60,518 nt of DNA from CAZHHH01 sp052400685 (GTDB lineage: Bacteria > Bacteroidota > Bacteroidia > Bacteroidales > Marinilabiliaceae), in assembly GCA_052400685.1 (NCBI GenBank), contig JBQTGJ010000022.1; one strand, given 5' to 3'. The notes beneath the pieces were generated by a model, which saw nothing but the letters and a program-made list of their open reading frames with translations, had not been told where the DNA came from and ran no database searches. Position 1 is the first letter of the stretch, and each line of letters starts with the position of its first letter. Of this stretch, positions 18,580 to 27,708 are shown piece after piece. The position numbers and the translations under genes are program-made.

Positions 18580-19719
18580 ATGAAACGACCGATTTCATTA
18601 ATCATCCTACTATTTACAGGCATAAACATCATTGCCCAAAATCAACTGGCGGTCGATGGTTATATCTCACAATTGGGATCTTCACAATTCTACCGGGAAT
18701 CATCAAATGCCACCTGGGACTATGTGTGGCATAACCGCATAAATATGGCGTGGTATCCGTCCGACAAATTCACCCTAAAACTACAATTTCGCAATCAATT
18801 TTTATGGGGTCAAACAATGAAAAACACGCCGGGCTATGCCAACCTCTTCAGTGCTGACAAAGGGATGATTGATATGAACTGGAACTGGTTCAACGGTAAC
18901 AACACCCTTCTAAACACACAAATTGACAGGCTGTATGGCGAATATAATAAAGGGAATCTGGAACTGACCCTGGGCCGTCAACGAATCAACTGGGGGCGCT
19001 CATTGGTCTGGAATCCCAATGACATTTTCAATGCGTACTCGTACTACGATTTCGATTATGCCGAGAAACCAGGTTCGGATGCCCTTCGCGCGGTGTATTA
19101 TACAGGAACTGCCTCGTCGGTTGAATTGGTGACCAAGGTCGACAGCACCCACAACATCACCATTGCTGCATTAACCAAGTTTAACAAATGGGGTTACGAC
19201 ATACAATTTTTAGGCGGCTATGTTAACGGCGAAGATTTTATTTTGGGGACCGGATGGGAAGGCAATATAAACCAATTTTCACTTCGTGGCGAAATATCCT
19301 ATTATCATCCTAAAAAATCATTTGCCGATACTTCGGGTGTGTGGTTAGGCACAATTGGAACTGATATCAGTGTGAATAACAGTCTCACCATCCAGGCCGA
19401 ATTTTTGTACAACGATAAACAGACGGTAAGCAATTTAAATCAGTTAATTGCGGCGCCGGCCAATTCAAAAAGCTTATCAATCTCCCAATTCAACCTGTTT
19501 GCCAATGTCAATTACGTCATAACACCTATTATATCAGCCTACATGGCAGGTATGTATTACACCGATCAGAAAGGTTTTTTCCTAATGCCGGGATTTGATT
19601 TGTCATTAAGCAACAACCTTTATTTTTCCATTATCTACCAATATTTTAATGTAAAAATGCCGCTATCAGACCGGCTGGCCTTAAATATGGCATTTGCCCG
19701 ACTGAAATGGAATTTTTAA
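18580..19719 (+). CDS. Predicted outer-membrane beta-barrel protein of the Lol-like ABC module
   Basis: I do not recognise a named family with certainty. The 379-aa product from the ATG at 18580 has a signal peptide (LIILLFTGINIIAQ) and then alternating, aromatic-rich strands (NRINMAWYPSDKFTLKLQF, LYGEYNKGNLELTLGRQRIN, FDLSLSNNLYFSIIYQYF) ending in LNMAFARLKWNF. The terminal Phe is typical of outer-membrane barrels. The LGRQRINWGRSLVWNPNDIF segment resembles DUF1302-type porin-like proteins. A longer frame opens at 18499 inside the ATPase gene but would bury the signal peptide, so I rejected that start. Being last in the operon, it may form the outer-membrane end of the export path. Function is inferred from context only. 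Confidence 0.7.
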   Translation: MKRPISLIILLFTGINIIAQNQLAVDGYISQLGSSQFYRESSNATWDYVWHNRINMAWYPSDKFTLKLQFRNQFLWGQTMKNTPGYANLFSADKGMIDMNWNWFNGNNTLLNTQIDRLYGEYNKGNLELTLGRQRINWGRSLVWNPNDIFNAYSYYDFDYAEKPGSDALRAVYYTGTASSVELVTKVDSTHNITIAALTKFNKWGYDIQFLGGYVNGEDFILGTGWEGNINQFSLRGEISYYHPKKSFADTSGVWLGTIGTDISVNNSLTIQAEFLYNDKQTVSNLNQLIAAPANSKSLSISQFNLFANVNYVITPIISAYMAGMYYTDQKGFFLMPGFDLSLSNNLYFSIIYQYFNVKMPLSDRLALNMAFARLKWNF

Positions 19720-19754
19720 ACCATAATACAAAGCAGACTGTAAATTTCATAAAA

Positions 19755-22499
19755 CTATTGACCGTTAATTACAACCGAGGCATCGGGTAGCCCGACCGAT
19801 TTGGCTGTCACCTTAATGGCTCCCGGATTTCCGCTTTGCGAGCGTACAATGACAAGAGCCAGCCCGTTAAAGGCATGACGTGACAGGGACGAAAAAGCCA
19901 TCATATCCGTAGGATCGCCATTATCGGTCGCCACAATAATGCCAGGCCCCTCAATACCAAATTCAATCAGATTATTGGTCCGGGGCACCATACGGCCATC
20001 ATCATCCGACACCTGAACTGTAATAAATGATAAGTCCGTTCCATTGGCCTTTATTATCTGACGATCAGGTAAAAGCTTCAACTGAGCCGGAACGCCAGTA
20101 GTTTTTACCATCTCTTCGGCCCATATCTGACCGTTTTTATAGGCAACAGCTTTTAACTCACCAGGCTGATAAATAACGTCGTCCCATCTCAAGCGATACT
20201 TACGCGTCTTTTTTTTCTTTCGTCCCAACGACTTTCCATTTAGAAAAAGTTCCACCTCATCACCTGATGTAAATACATGTACCGGGGTGATTTTGCCAAT
20301 ACGCTCGGGCCAGTTCCAATGCGGCAGGATATGAATCATCGGATAATCGGGACGCCACCGCGACTGATACAAATAAAAACGATCTTTTTTAAATCCCGCT
20401 AAATCGATGATACCGGTGTACGAACTTCGGGCCGAATAGTAAGGCGTAGGCTCGCCCAGATAATCCCAACCCGTCCAGACAAACTCACCCGCAACGAAAG
20501 GATGACTGTCGAGAGATGCAAAAACTTTATCCGCCGAAGCACCGAAATCAACAGCATACAGTTCATAAGAGCTCACCTGACAAATATTGGAGTCACCTCC
20601 ACTACCCTCTCGTACCGGCGCACTAATGCCATGCGAAACCGGGAACAAATAGATACCACGACTGCTAAAAGCCGATGCTGTTTCAGTACTAAGAATCATT
20701 TTGTCAGGAAACTGATGATGAAAATTATCATACTGCGGCTTTGTTCGTATACGATCGGTTTCTTCGAACATCGGATCCTGCCGGATGCCTTCCCCCTGAT
20801 AGTTGAGTCCGATAATATCAGGCACCTCCGGCAATTTCATATAAGGCTTGGCAAAATTCATAGCTGTAACTGCTGGCCGCGTGTTATCTTCTTCTTTTAA
20901 CATTTTGTACAAACGGCGTCCAACAGCAGCCCCTTCCGAATCGGTATATTGCTCACCCACTTCGTTGCCAAAGCTCCACATAACAACCGACGGGCAATTA
21001 CGATCACGCCGCACAAAAGCGCGCAAGTCGGGCTCAGACCATTCAGGAAAAATAAGATGAAAATCATAAGGTGTTTTTTTCTGCTCCCACGAATCAAATA
21101 TTTCGTCCATCACCAGAAAACCCATTTTATCTGTCAACTCCAGTAATTCGGGCGCTGGCGGATTATGCGACATGCGTATGGCATTGCACCCCATCTCTCT
21201 CAAAATTTGTAATTGACGCTCAGCAGCTCTGGTATTAAAGGCAGCACCTATTGCACCCAAATCGTGATGCTGATTAACACCTTTAATGATGATGTGCTCG
21301 CCATTAACAAACAGACCACTATCGGGATTAAAGGTTAACGATCGAATGCCAAAACGAGTCTCATAATTGTCAACCGGCACCTTATTTACATATACAACCG
21401 TCATCGCCTTATATAAATCAGGTTGCTGTGAAGGCGGCGGTCCCCACAAACATGGATTTTCTATTTTAACACGCCCATCCAGCTTTATATTGTGCCCGGC
21501 ACTCACAGTCGCCTTCAATAAAGGGACTTCAGTCACTTCCATATCATCATCTATTTTGCCTTCTGCATTAAGACCATAGATGCGTGTTATAACTTCAACG
21601 GTCTTTTCTGATTCAGAATCATTGTCAACCTGAACCATAACATTCACAGTAGCCAACGTATCCGACACCTCTTGAGTGGTAATATAAGTTCCATATTGCG
21701 CCACATGTACTTTGTTTGTTTTAGTAAGCCAAACATTGCGATAAAGGCCGGCTCCGGGATACCAACGTGCTGAATAATTTGGGTTGTCGAGACGAATAGC
21801 GAGCTGGTTCACCCCTCCGGGCACCACATAAGGCGTAAGGTCAAGACGCCATGAATTGTACCCATAAGGCCATCCACCCACCAAATTACCATTCAGCCAG
21901 ACCATTGCATACGACATAGCGCCATCCACATCCAGAAAAAAGCACTGATCCGCATCTTCCAATGCGATATCCAATTGTCTGCGATACCAGGCCACACCAT
22001 TGACAGGCAATCGTCCCATGCCACCACTCACCTCCGGATTATTGCCTTTCTGAAAAGGTCCTTGTGCAGCCCAATCATGCGGAAGTGTCACGGATTGCCA
22101 GGCACTATCGTCGAAGCCGGGTTGAACAAACGGAAAATCAGCACCGGGATTACCTTCGGGACGCTCATGCCACTCTTCCCTATTACTGATAAACGGGTTG
22201 GCCGAAGGAAGAATCCAGGGCTTTAAAACCTTCTTTTTTGTGTCAATCTTTTGCGCCAACGTCGGACGGGCATCGGCCTCTTTAATTGTATTTGCACCAT
22301 TTACTTCCGGTCGGACATCATACACAAGATCATCCGCCGATTGAGCACTATCATATTTAAAAAATCGCCAGTTCTGGTTAATTGAAATACGTTCGCGCAC
22401 AACTTCGTCAGATTGAGGAAAGCTGGTGCACCCCACCAACCATATTGATAAAACAACCAACACAGTTCCTTTTAAATAATTGAATAGTTTACACATCAT
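19755..22499 (-). CDS. GH2 family beta-galactosidase-like enzyme with DUF4982, lipoprotein
   Basis: This 914-aa surface or periplasmic glycosidase has a lipobox at LVGC (Cys24). The N-terminal sugar-binding domain has VTLPHDWAAQGPF and WLNGNLVGGWPYGYNSW (about 135-260). An immunoglobulin-like domain follows, then the TIM barrel from about 395 (IIIKGVNQHHDLGAIG), with acid/base E513 in WSFGNEVGE and probable nucleophile E606 in LSTETAS. After the barrel comes a DUF4982-type domain (VHVFTSGDEVELFLNGKSLG) and a last beta-domain (TDLSFITVQVSDDDGR) of the invasin/Big type. This is the common Bacteroidota GH2 architecture for beta-galactosides. It lies 128 bp downstream of a GH30 gene on the same strand and convergent with the ABC module. 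Confidence 0.9.
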   Translation of the reverse strand: MMCKLFNYLKGTVLVVLSIWLVGCTSFPQSDEVVRERISINQNWRFFKYDSAQSADDLVYDVRPEVNGANTIKEADARPTLAQKIDTKKKVLKPWILPSANPFISNREEWHERPEGNPGADFPFVQPGFDDSAWQSVTLPHDWAAQGPFQKGNNPEVSGGMGRLPVNGVAWYRRQLDIALEDADQCFFLDVDGAMSYAMVWLNGNLVGGWPYGYNSWRLDLTPYVVPGGVNQLAIRLDNPNYSARWYPGAGLYRNVWLTKTNKVHVAQYGTYITTQEVSDTLATVNVMVQVDNDSESEKTVEVITRIYGLNAEGKIDDDMEVTEVPLLKATVSAGHNIKLDGRVKIENPCLWGPPPSQQPDLYKAMTVVYVNKVPVDNYETRFGIRSLTFNPDSGLFVNGEHIIIKGVNQHHDLGAIGAAFNTRAAERQLQILREMGCNAIRMSHNPPAPELLELTDKMGFLVMDEIFDSWEQKKTPYDFHLIFPEWSEPDLRAFVRRDRNCPSVVMWSFGNEVGEQYTDSEGAAVGRRLYKMLKEEDNTRPAVTAMNFAKPYMKLPEVPDIIGLNYQGEGIRQDPMFEETDRIRTKPQYDNFHHQFPDKMILSTETASAFSSRGIYLFPVSHGISAPVREGSGGDSNICQVSSYELYAVDFGASADKVFASLDSHPFVAGEFVWTGWDYLGEPTPYYSARSSYTGIIDLAGFKKDRFYLYQSRWRPDYPMIHILPHWNWPERIGKITPVHVFTSGDEVELFLNGKSLGRKKKKTRKYRLRWDDVIYQPGELKAVAYKNGQIWAEEMVKTTGVPAQLKLLPDRQIIKANGTDLSFITVQVSDDDGRMVPRTNNLIEFGIEGPGIIVATDNGDPTDMMAFSSLSRHAFNGLALVIVRSQSGNPGAIKVTAKSVGLPDASVVINGQ

Positions 22500-22627
22500 A
22501 AAACCAAATGATTATTTGTTATATTATCCAGTGCTTGCAAGATACCGCTCCGGCCCCATAGAACGGCGTTGCTCTCAAATAGATTTCAGTCCCTTCAATT
22601 GAGGCAGATTCAATCTCTTTTCCATTA

Positions 22628-24256
22628 TTAAAATTCAATCACCACAGTAGTCACGCTTCTGGCATCCAGATCCAGAGTAATACCACCATTGTTGGCTGCA
22701 TCAAGTATTATCGCTTCCCGATCCTTTTCCAGAGATGTGGTATAAGCAACCGCCGCCGAAATACCAGTCAAACCAATCAGATTAGCCTGGGGAACGATGC
22801 TGTAGGCATCATTAATTATAACCACTACAGTTTTACCGTCACCGGTATAAGCCGTCGCCTTGACTCCTGCAGTTGAATTTTCAACCTCAGCATCAATACG
22901 GACATAACCGGGCCGTATAAACTTTGAAAACTGAGAGTAGGCAAAGCCTCGTTTAAGTATTTCGCCCCTCGTCGTCCCTTTTTCACCATCGCCCAAAAAT
23001 GAATAATACCGTCGAATGTACCACCAGATATAGGCATTCCAGTTGTTGCACATAACAGCATGTATTTCATCAACCATCTGCATCGTTTCATTCCAGATAG
23101 TAACCGGATCAGTATATTGGGTCCAAAGTTCAGGATTGTTACCACTGTCGAGATTCAACAAATGTTCGGTCATCCACACTTCCTTTTGCTTTTCAGCCGC
23201 CAAAGGATACGGCGCATTACCTGAACCATACAGATGTCCACCAATAATATCAATATTATCAGCAACCACAGCATCATTTAGGATGGCTGTTGTGTAGGCT
23301 TGATTGGAATTAAGTGATTCAGCAACCATTAATTTGGCCCCCTGAATCATGTGACCCTGATTTTTAACAAAATTAAACATCTGATTTACAGTGTATTCAC
23401 AACCTTCGTAAGAGACTTTCCAATCGGGTTCATTTTGTACAGAAACCACATCAACAGTCGCATTTGCATCGGCCATATATTGAATAAAATCATTAATATA
23501 AGTTGCAAAATCAGCGTAATGATCTTCGAGAAGGTACCCACCTCCATTCACGCTATTGTTACTCTTCCATTCGGCCGGAGGCGACCATGGACTAGCCAAC
23601 ACCTTAGCGCCATAACTATTGGCCATCGTAACAGTGTTCACCAAACCAGGCCAATCACTTTTGGAAGAAGACAAACGCACTCTGAAAATAGATAATCCGA
23701 GCCCTTTATCACCAGTGCCAAAAGCCAATTCCATTTCATTTTGATTGAGGTAGTCGGTGCCCCAAATAGCATTTGCACCTCCAAAACCAGTAATGGATTG
23801 ATGTATTTTGGATGCATCGAGTGTGATATCAAAAGGCTCCACTTCTTTGGCCAATTGCGACACAACAAATGTGTCGGCCAGACTGCCATCAGGGGAACGA
23901 ACCACAATTCGTTGCTTATTAACTGAATAGGTGTCGTTATTTTCATACACAAAGCGAACCTCTGTGGTGCGCCCCTCCATCTCCTCATCACCAAAATACG
24001 AAGGCGATACTTCGCTTATAAAAGGACTCCCTTCAATAGTCTCGTCAAGGGATACTCTCACTATCGTGAAAGCCCATGAAACACCAATGGTAAATTCACC
24101 GGCCTTACTTGACAAACTGGTAGCAGGAATAGTCGTTTCATCAATCGAAAGGGATGGATTCGGATCGACCTCATTGGCATCGTCGGTACAAGACATCGCC
24201 ATTAAAACGATGAATAGATTTAAACTGAAAAAACAGGCAAAAAACTTTTTTCTCAT
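22628..24256 (-). CDS. GH30 family (subfamily 8-like, glucuronoxylanase-type) lipoprotein with BACON domain
   Basis: This is a predicted endo-acting hemicellulase of 542 aa. The lipobox is MAMSC (Cys23). Residues about 45-136 form a BACON-like beta domain, common in Bacteroidota surface glycanases. The catalytic barrel begins at about 143 (SKIHQSITGFGG), has ASPWSPPAEWKSNN, acid/base E276 in VQNEPDW and nucleophile E364 in WMTEHL, then a beta-side domain ending SVTTVVIEF. The side domain and the IWWYIRRYYSFLGDGE block resemble GH30_8 xylanases that read glucuronic acid side chains. Leader copy D lies 14 nt upstream of its ATG. The exact subfamily is inferred. Confidence 0.83.
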   Translation of the reverse strand: MRKKFFACFFSLNLFIVLMAMSCTDDANEVDPNPSLSIDETTIPATSLSSKAGEFTIGVSWAFTIVRVSLDETIEGSPFISEVSPSYFGDEEMEGRTTEVRFVYENNDTYSVNKQRIVVRSPDGSLADTFVVSQLAKEVEPFDITLDASKIHQSITGFGGANAIWGTDYLNQNEMELAFGTGDKGLGLSIFRVRLSSSKSDWPGLVNTVTMANSYGAKVLASPWSPPAEWKSNNSVNGGGYLLEDHYADFATYINDFIQYMADANATVDVVSVQNEPDWKVSYEGCEYTVNQMFNFVKNQGHMIQGAKLMVAESLNSNQAYTTAILNDAVVADNIDIIGGHLYGSGNAPYPLAAEKQKEVWMTEHLLNLDSGNNPELWTQYTDPVTIWNETMQMVDEIHAVMCNNWNAYIWWYIRRYYSFLGDGEKGTTRGEILKRGFAYSQFSKFIRPGYVRIDAEVENSTAGVKATAYTGDGKTVVVIINDAYSIVPQANLIGLTGISAAVAYTTSLEKDREAIILDAANNGGITLDLDARSVTTVVIEF

Positions 24257-24270
24257 CTCGTAAAGAATTA

Positions 24271-24340
24271 TTTAATAATTGCCAGATGAAACTCACCGGA
24301 AATAATCATCCTCTTGTGTCGGAAACAATTTTTATGGTTC
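24271..24340 (-). promoter_or_regulatory. Recurrent leader element, copy D (upstream of GH30 gene)
   Basis: Read on the minus strand this copy has GAACCAT, AAAATTGTTTCCG, ACACAAGAGGATGATTA, TTCCGGTGAGTTTCAT and TGGCAATTA. The 17-nt core is identical to copy B. It ends 14 nt before the ATG of the BACON-GH30 gene. Confidence 0.6.
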
Positions 24341-24417
24341 GTTACATTTGTTTAGAACAAAGCTAAGGAGATTACCTCTTTACAAAGAGGAATTTTTTGC
24401 TCAAAGAGAGGATATTT

Positions 24418-24843
24418 CTAATTAAAGTCTGTCTATAAAGTCCAACTTCTGCGTTACGCTTGCTCTCAAAATGGTCATTTACGGGAGTAAACTCACATTT
24501 TTCGAGCTGCGCAAGCCTTGAATTTGAACTTTATAGCTCAAACTCCCGACTTTATGGACAGACTCTAATTAGTTTTTGTCTATAAAGTCAACTTCTGCGT
24601 TACGCTTGCTCTCAAAACAGTCATTTACGAAAAGTAAACTCCTTGATTTTTATGACTTCGCAAGCCTTGAATTTGAACTTTATAGCTCAAACACTTAAGT
24701 TTATGGACAGGCACAAATTAGTCTTTGCAAAAAAGGTAAAACACTGCGTTATTCTCGTTTTTGAAACAGTCATTTACAATTAGTACACTCCTTGGTTTCA
24801 AGAAATTAGAAAGCCTTGTCTTTGACAATTTATTATCAAAGAC
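24418..24843. mobile_element. Three tandem MITE-like elements, family 1
   Basis: Three head-to-tail non-coding units occupy most of the gap upstream of the GH30 gene. Unit 1 (24418-24572, 155 bp) begins CTAATTAAAGTCTGTCTATA and ends with the near-perfect complement, giving 25-bp terminal inverted repeats with two mismatches. Unit 2 (24565-24721) shares the palindrome CTAATTAG with the end of unit 1. Unit 3 (about 24715-24843) is more divergent but keeps the layout. Internal words recur: ACTTCTGCGTTACGCTTG, CATTTAC, GCAAGCCTTGAATTTGAAC. Other copies are at 29159 and 60310. No coding capacity. Confidence 0.65.
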
Positions 24844-25119
24844 CAAAAAACAAGGGATTTTCTTGAAGGCACTAATTCATGGGGATGAAATAAGGGAATT
24901 AACAGATAGCACCAGTGGACGGACAATCAAATATTAAAAAAAACTTTGATGTGGCACAAGAAATAAATCTTTCGGTAGATTTAAATTCTGACGTTATAAG
25001 TAAGGATCAACGCATTGTGAAACTAAAAAATAAGGTATCAACAAACAGAACCACAAAAATAAAGGCTTAAACAATACACTTTACAGCTTCAACAACACCC
25101 AATTTTTACAAAAAATCTT
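24844..25119. other. Intergenic remainder, no firm gene
   Basis: A stop-free stretch of about 50 codons runs to the TAA near 25069 on the plus strand and would encode DVAQEINLSVDLNSDVISKD and a basic tail. It has no convincing start codon and no domain that I recognise, and may be a decayed gene end. Confidence 0.25.
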
Positions 25120-25290
25120 TTACTCCTCAACATTTTGAATCGACGCCAAATCATCAGCCGGCACACTATGAGCGCTATACCACAAATTTGAACAATTGCA
25201 GGGTTTGGGCGCCCGTGAGGTGCTGCGACAGGCGCCTAGCGTAAACAGAAACAAAACAAGTAAAAGCAATAGATATTTTTTAGCCGTCAT
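25120..25290 (-). CDS. Small predicted lipoprotein, 56 aa, unknown function
   Basis: The product from the ATG at 25290 is a signal peptide with a lipobox (LFLFTLGAC, Cys at about 20). A short mature part follows with a CNC motif (APKPCNCSNLWYSAHS) and an acidic tail. A TAATTTTG box at 25317-25324 on the minus strand lies about 27 bp upstream of this start, fitting a Bacteroidota promoter -7 element. An earlier ATG at 25308 would add six residues. Such tiny lipoproteins are common and mostly uncharacterised. Confidence 0.55.
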   Translation of the reverse strand: MTAKKYLLLLLVLFLFTLGACRSTSRAPKPCNCSNLWYSAHSVPADDLASIQNVEE

Positions 25291-25316
25291 GATTTCAACG
25301 TTTGGCAATAAAACGG

Positions 25317-25324
25317 CAAAATTA
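25317..25324 (-). promoter_or_regulatory. TAnnTTTG -7 promoter box for the small lipoprotein
   Basis: The minus strand reads TAATTTTG, an exact match to the Bacteroidota housekeeping -7 consensus. A TTG at the ideal -33 spacing is not evident. Confidence 0.35.
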
Positions 25325-25548
25325 GCAGAATGTTACACTACCGGATATTATTCAAGCAATTAACGTTATAAAAAACTGGATTTCAAACAGTCTATACCCC
25401 CATCTACAACCTTAAGCAAACACCCGAACAGCATATTAATAAATAAAAGAAACAGGAACTCAACACAAAATACTTATGGGTGGCGGCATTCCAGTCTCAC
25501 CAGTTTTATATTTTTAATGCCAAAACAATCGAAAATAATATTTAATCG

Positions 25549-25556
25549 TAATTTTG
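25549..25556 (+). promoter_or_regulatory. TAnnTTTG -7 promoter box for the patatin-like gene
   Basis: TAATTTTG lies 45 bp upstream of the patatin-like ATG at a spacing suited to a short leader. The -33 element is weak. Confidence 0.35.
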
Positions 25557-25601
25557 AGACCTAAAAAAACAGTTATAATAAACCACCATCGTTAAATATA
25601 A

Positions 25602-26495
25602 ATGAATCAAACCACAGAAAGAACGTCAAACGCCCCCATTCAAGATGTAGCCTTAGTGCTTGAAGGTGGCGGGTTTAGAGGTATATATACCGCAGGCGTG
25701 CTGGATGCAATGATGCAGCAACAACTCTATTTCGCTTATTTAATAGGCGTTTCGGCCGGTGCGGCTTACAGCGTATCATACATATCGCATCAATACGAAC
25801 GAAACATAGCTGTTAACCAATATGTAAATGATAAACGATATTGCAGCTGGGGCAACCTTATCAAACGGGGCACTTATTTCAATTGGGAGTTTATGTATCG
25901 TACAATTCCTACGCAAATTATCCCATTCGACTATAACTCTTTTTATCAATCATCCTCCCATCTAAAAGTTGTCGTCACAAACACGATTACCGGCAAAGCG
26001 GAATACAAAGAACTACGAACCAACCAACCTGACGAATTCCGTGACTGGCTCACAGCCACCTCGTCATTGCCATTTATTGCACAACCCAAACAAATTAACG
26101 GTCAGCTCTATATGGATGGCGGTTTAAGCGATTCCATTCCGGTGCAACAAGCCTTAAAAGACGGAAACCAGCGCGCCGTGGTGGTATTGACACGTCCCCT
26201 TGGATATCGAAAAAAAATGATGAAAAACAGTTGGATAATAAAACAGTATTATCGTAAATATCCAAAACTGGCAGAATGCATAGTGTCGCGCGCACAAGCG
26301 TACAATCATACGCTTGATGAATTAGACCAGCTGGAACAGGCAGGAAAAGTATTTGTTATCCGACCCGCCAATACCCTTGTTGTCTCGCGTCTTGAGAACA
26401 ACCCCGACAACCTTAAAAGAGTCTATGACGATTCGCTAATACAAATGAAGGAAGTGCTGCCCAAACTAAACAAATGGCTGGCAACCAAAATTTAA
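25602..26495 (+). CDS. Patatin-like phospholipase family protein (RssA/YjjU type)
   Basis: This 297-aa probably cytoplasmic or membrane-peripheral serine lipid acyl hydrolase carries all patatin motifs. The oxyanion-hole loop is EGGGFRG (21-27), the nucleophile elbow is GVSAG with Ser51, and the catalytic Asp172 is in MDGGLSDSIP. TATSSLPFIAQP lies between, as in the YjjU-like group. There is no signal peptide, which separates it from the secreted patatin-barrel fusions of Gram-negatives. A pentapeptide-repeat gene follows 45 bp later and is likely co-transcribed. The substrate is presumably phospholipid acyl chains. Confidence 0.9.
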   Translation: MNQTTERTSNAPIQDVALVLEGGGFRGIYTAGVLDAMMQQQLYFAYLIGVSAGAAYSVSYISHQYERNIAVNQYVNDKRYCSWGNLIKRGTYFNWEFMYRTIPTQIIPFDYNSFYQSSSHLKVVVTNTITGKAEYKELRTNQPDEFRDWLTATSSLPFIAQPKQINGQLYMDGGLSDSIPVQQALKDGNQRAVVVLTRPLGYRKKMMKNSWIIKQYYRKYPKLAECIVSRAQAYNHTLDELDQLEQAGKVFVIRPANTLVVSRLENNPDNLKRVYDDSLIQMKEVLPKLNKWLATKI

Positions 26496-26540
26496 AAACA
26501 GCACCGTGCTGATCGCCTCACTAATTCTCAAAAATAAATA

Positions 26541-27110
26541 ATGGAATATATAGATAGTAAGACCTTTCACAACATAAATTTTGCAACGACACCGTGCGAA
26601 GCTAAAGAATATGAGACCTGTTCGTTTCAGAATTGCGATTTTTCCAATGCCAATATTTCCGGCTGTCTGTTTTCCGACTGTCAGTTTATGGATTGTAATC
26701 TCAGCCTGACAAAAATAGACAGAACGGCCTTTCAGGATGTCACCTTTAAAAATTGCAAAATGCTGGGTCTTCACTTCGATAGTTGCAATCAATTTGGTCT
26801 TTCCTTATCATTTCACGATTGTCAGCTTAACCACTCCTCCTTCTTTAAACTGAAACTCAAAAAAACGACATTTAATAACTGTCAATTACACGAAGTTGAC
26901 TTTGTTGAAAGTAATTTAACCAGTGCCCTATTCAGCAACTGTGACCTGATGGGAGCCATGATTGAAAATGCCAATCTCGAAAAAGCAGATTTCACAACCG
27001 CCTACAATTTCTACATCAATCCCGATCTTAATAAAATTAAAAAAGCGCGCTTTTCCATCAATGGTTTACCCGGATTACTTGGCAAATATGATATTGTTAT
27101 CGACCAATAA
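26541..27110 (+). CDS. Pentapeptide-repeat protein (Qnr/McbG-like fold)
   Basis: This 189-aa protein is built largely of five-residue repeats with a central Phe/Leu. Examples are CSFQNCDFSNANISGCLFSD and FVESNLTSALFSNCDLMGAM, spanning roughly residues 20-155. This sequence folds into a right-handed quadrilateral beta-helix that can mimic DNA. Many repeats carry Cys in place of Ala. A conserved-looking tail, NPDLNKIKKARFSINGLPGL, follows. Qnr and McbG relatives protect DNA gyrase, but length and context do not prove that role here. It follows the patatin-like gene by 45 bp. Confidence 0.85.
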   Translation: MEYIDSKTFHNINFATTPCEAKEYETCSFQNCDFSNANISGCLFSDCQFMDCNLSLTKIDRTAFQDVTFKNCKMLGLHFDSCNQFGLSLSFHDCQLNHSSFFKLKLKKTTFNNCQLHEVDFVESNLTSALFSNCDLMGAMIENANLEKADFTTAYNFYINPDLNKIKKARFSINGLPGLLGKYDIVIDQ

Positions 27111-27126
27111 AAATTTATTTACAAAT

Positions 27127-27309
27127 CATTGGTGTCCGATAAAAATTTAGAAAAATGATTAGAACCCAGCTCCAATGTGCGAGCCAGAGATTTTAGGAGA
27201 TATTGGGGTTGCTTTCCGCCTCAAGAAATTTCCGTTAAGAAAATCAATTTTATTGTTGTAAAGAAATCCGGGCTGTTTGAGCGAAGCGAGTTGCCGGATT
27301 TTAGACAAT
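27127..27309. mobile_element. MITE-like family 2, partial inverted copy
   Basis: This 183-bp piece starts CATTGGTGTCCGATAAAAAT and matches the reverse complement of 3699 back to about 3516 almost base for base, including GGAGATATTGGGGTTGCTTT. It breaks off at 27309 and runs into a short family 1-like scrap (CTTACGCTTTCAACCTGAAC). The other end is missing, so this copy is truncated. It begins 16 bp after the pentapeptide-repeat stop. Confidence 0.6.
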
Positions 27310-27676
27310 AAAAATCCAACTCCGGCCTTACGCTTTCAACCTGAACTTCACAGCTACAATATTGATTTACAAACTGGCACTGATGATATCTATTAATTTA
27401 CCGAAACAAACAAATGGTAAGTTAATATGTCTGGCCCAAAGAACAACCTGAGTATACAAATTCACACAATTAGTATTTGAAAAAAAATTATGACAGGTCG
27501 GGTGATTGTTAAACTATTCAATAAAAAAAAAGAAAAGAATAACGTAAAACAAATAACTGAGAAACAGCCATAATAAAGAGATAAAGGTAAAACACTACGT
27601 TACGAACAGGCGCAAACGACCTTGGAAATTTCTTAATTTTTTGTACTAACAATACCACGAAACTACAACATAACAT
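27310..27676. other. Intergenic region upstream of GH28
   Basis: This AT-rich DNA has scraps of the family 1 repeat (around 27313-27355 and 27583-27650) and no coding frame that I would defend. Confidence 0.3.
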
Positions 27677-27684
27677 TATATTTG
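27677..27684 (+). promoter_or_regulatory. TAnnTTTG -7 promoter box for GH28
   Basis: TATATTTG lies 25 bp before the ATG at 27709. It supports that ATG over the TTG at 27682, which would sit inside the box. Confidence 0.4.
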
Positions 27685-27708
27685 CGAACGAACCAATATA
27701 AACAAGTT

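Noticed and set aside
24919..25069. Short stop-free stretch encoding DVAQEINLSVDLNSD
   Set aside because: No good start codon and no recognisable domain; probably chance or a decayed gene end.
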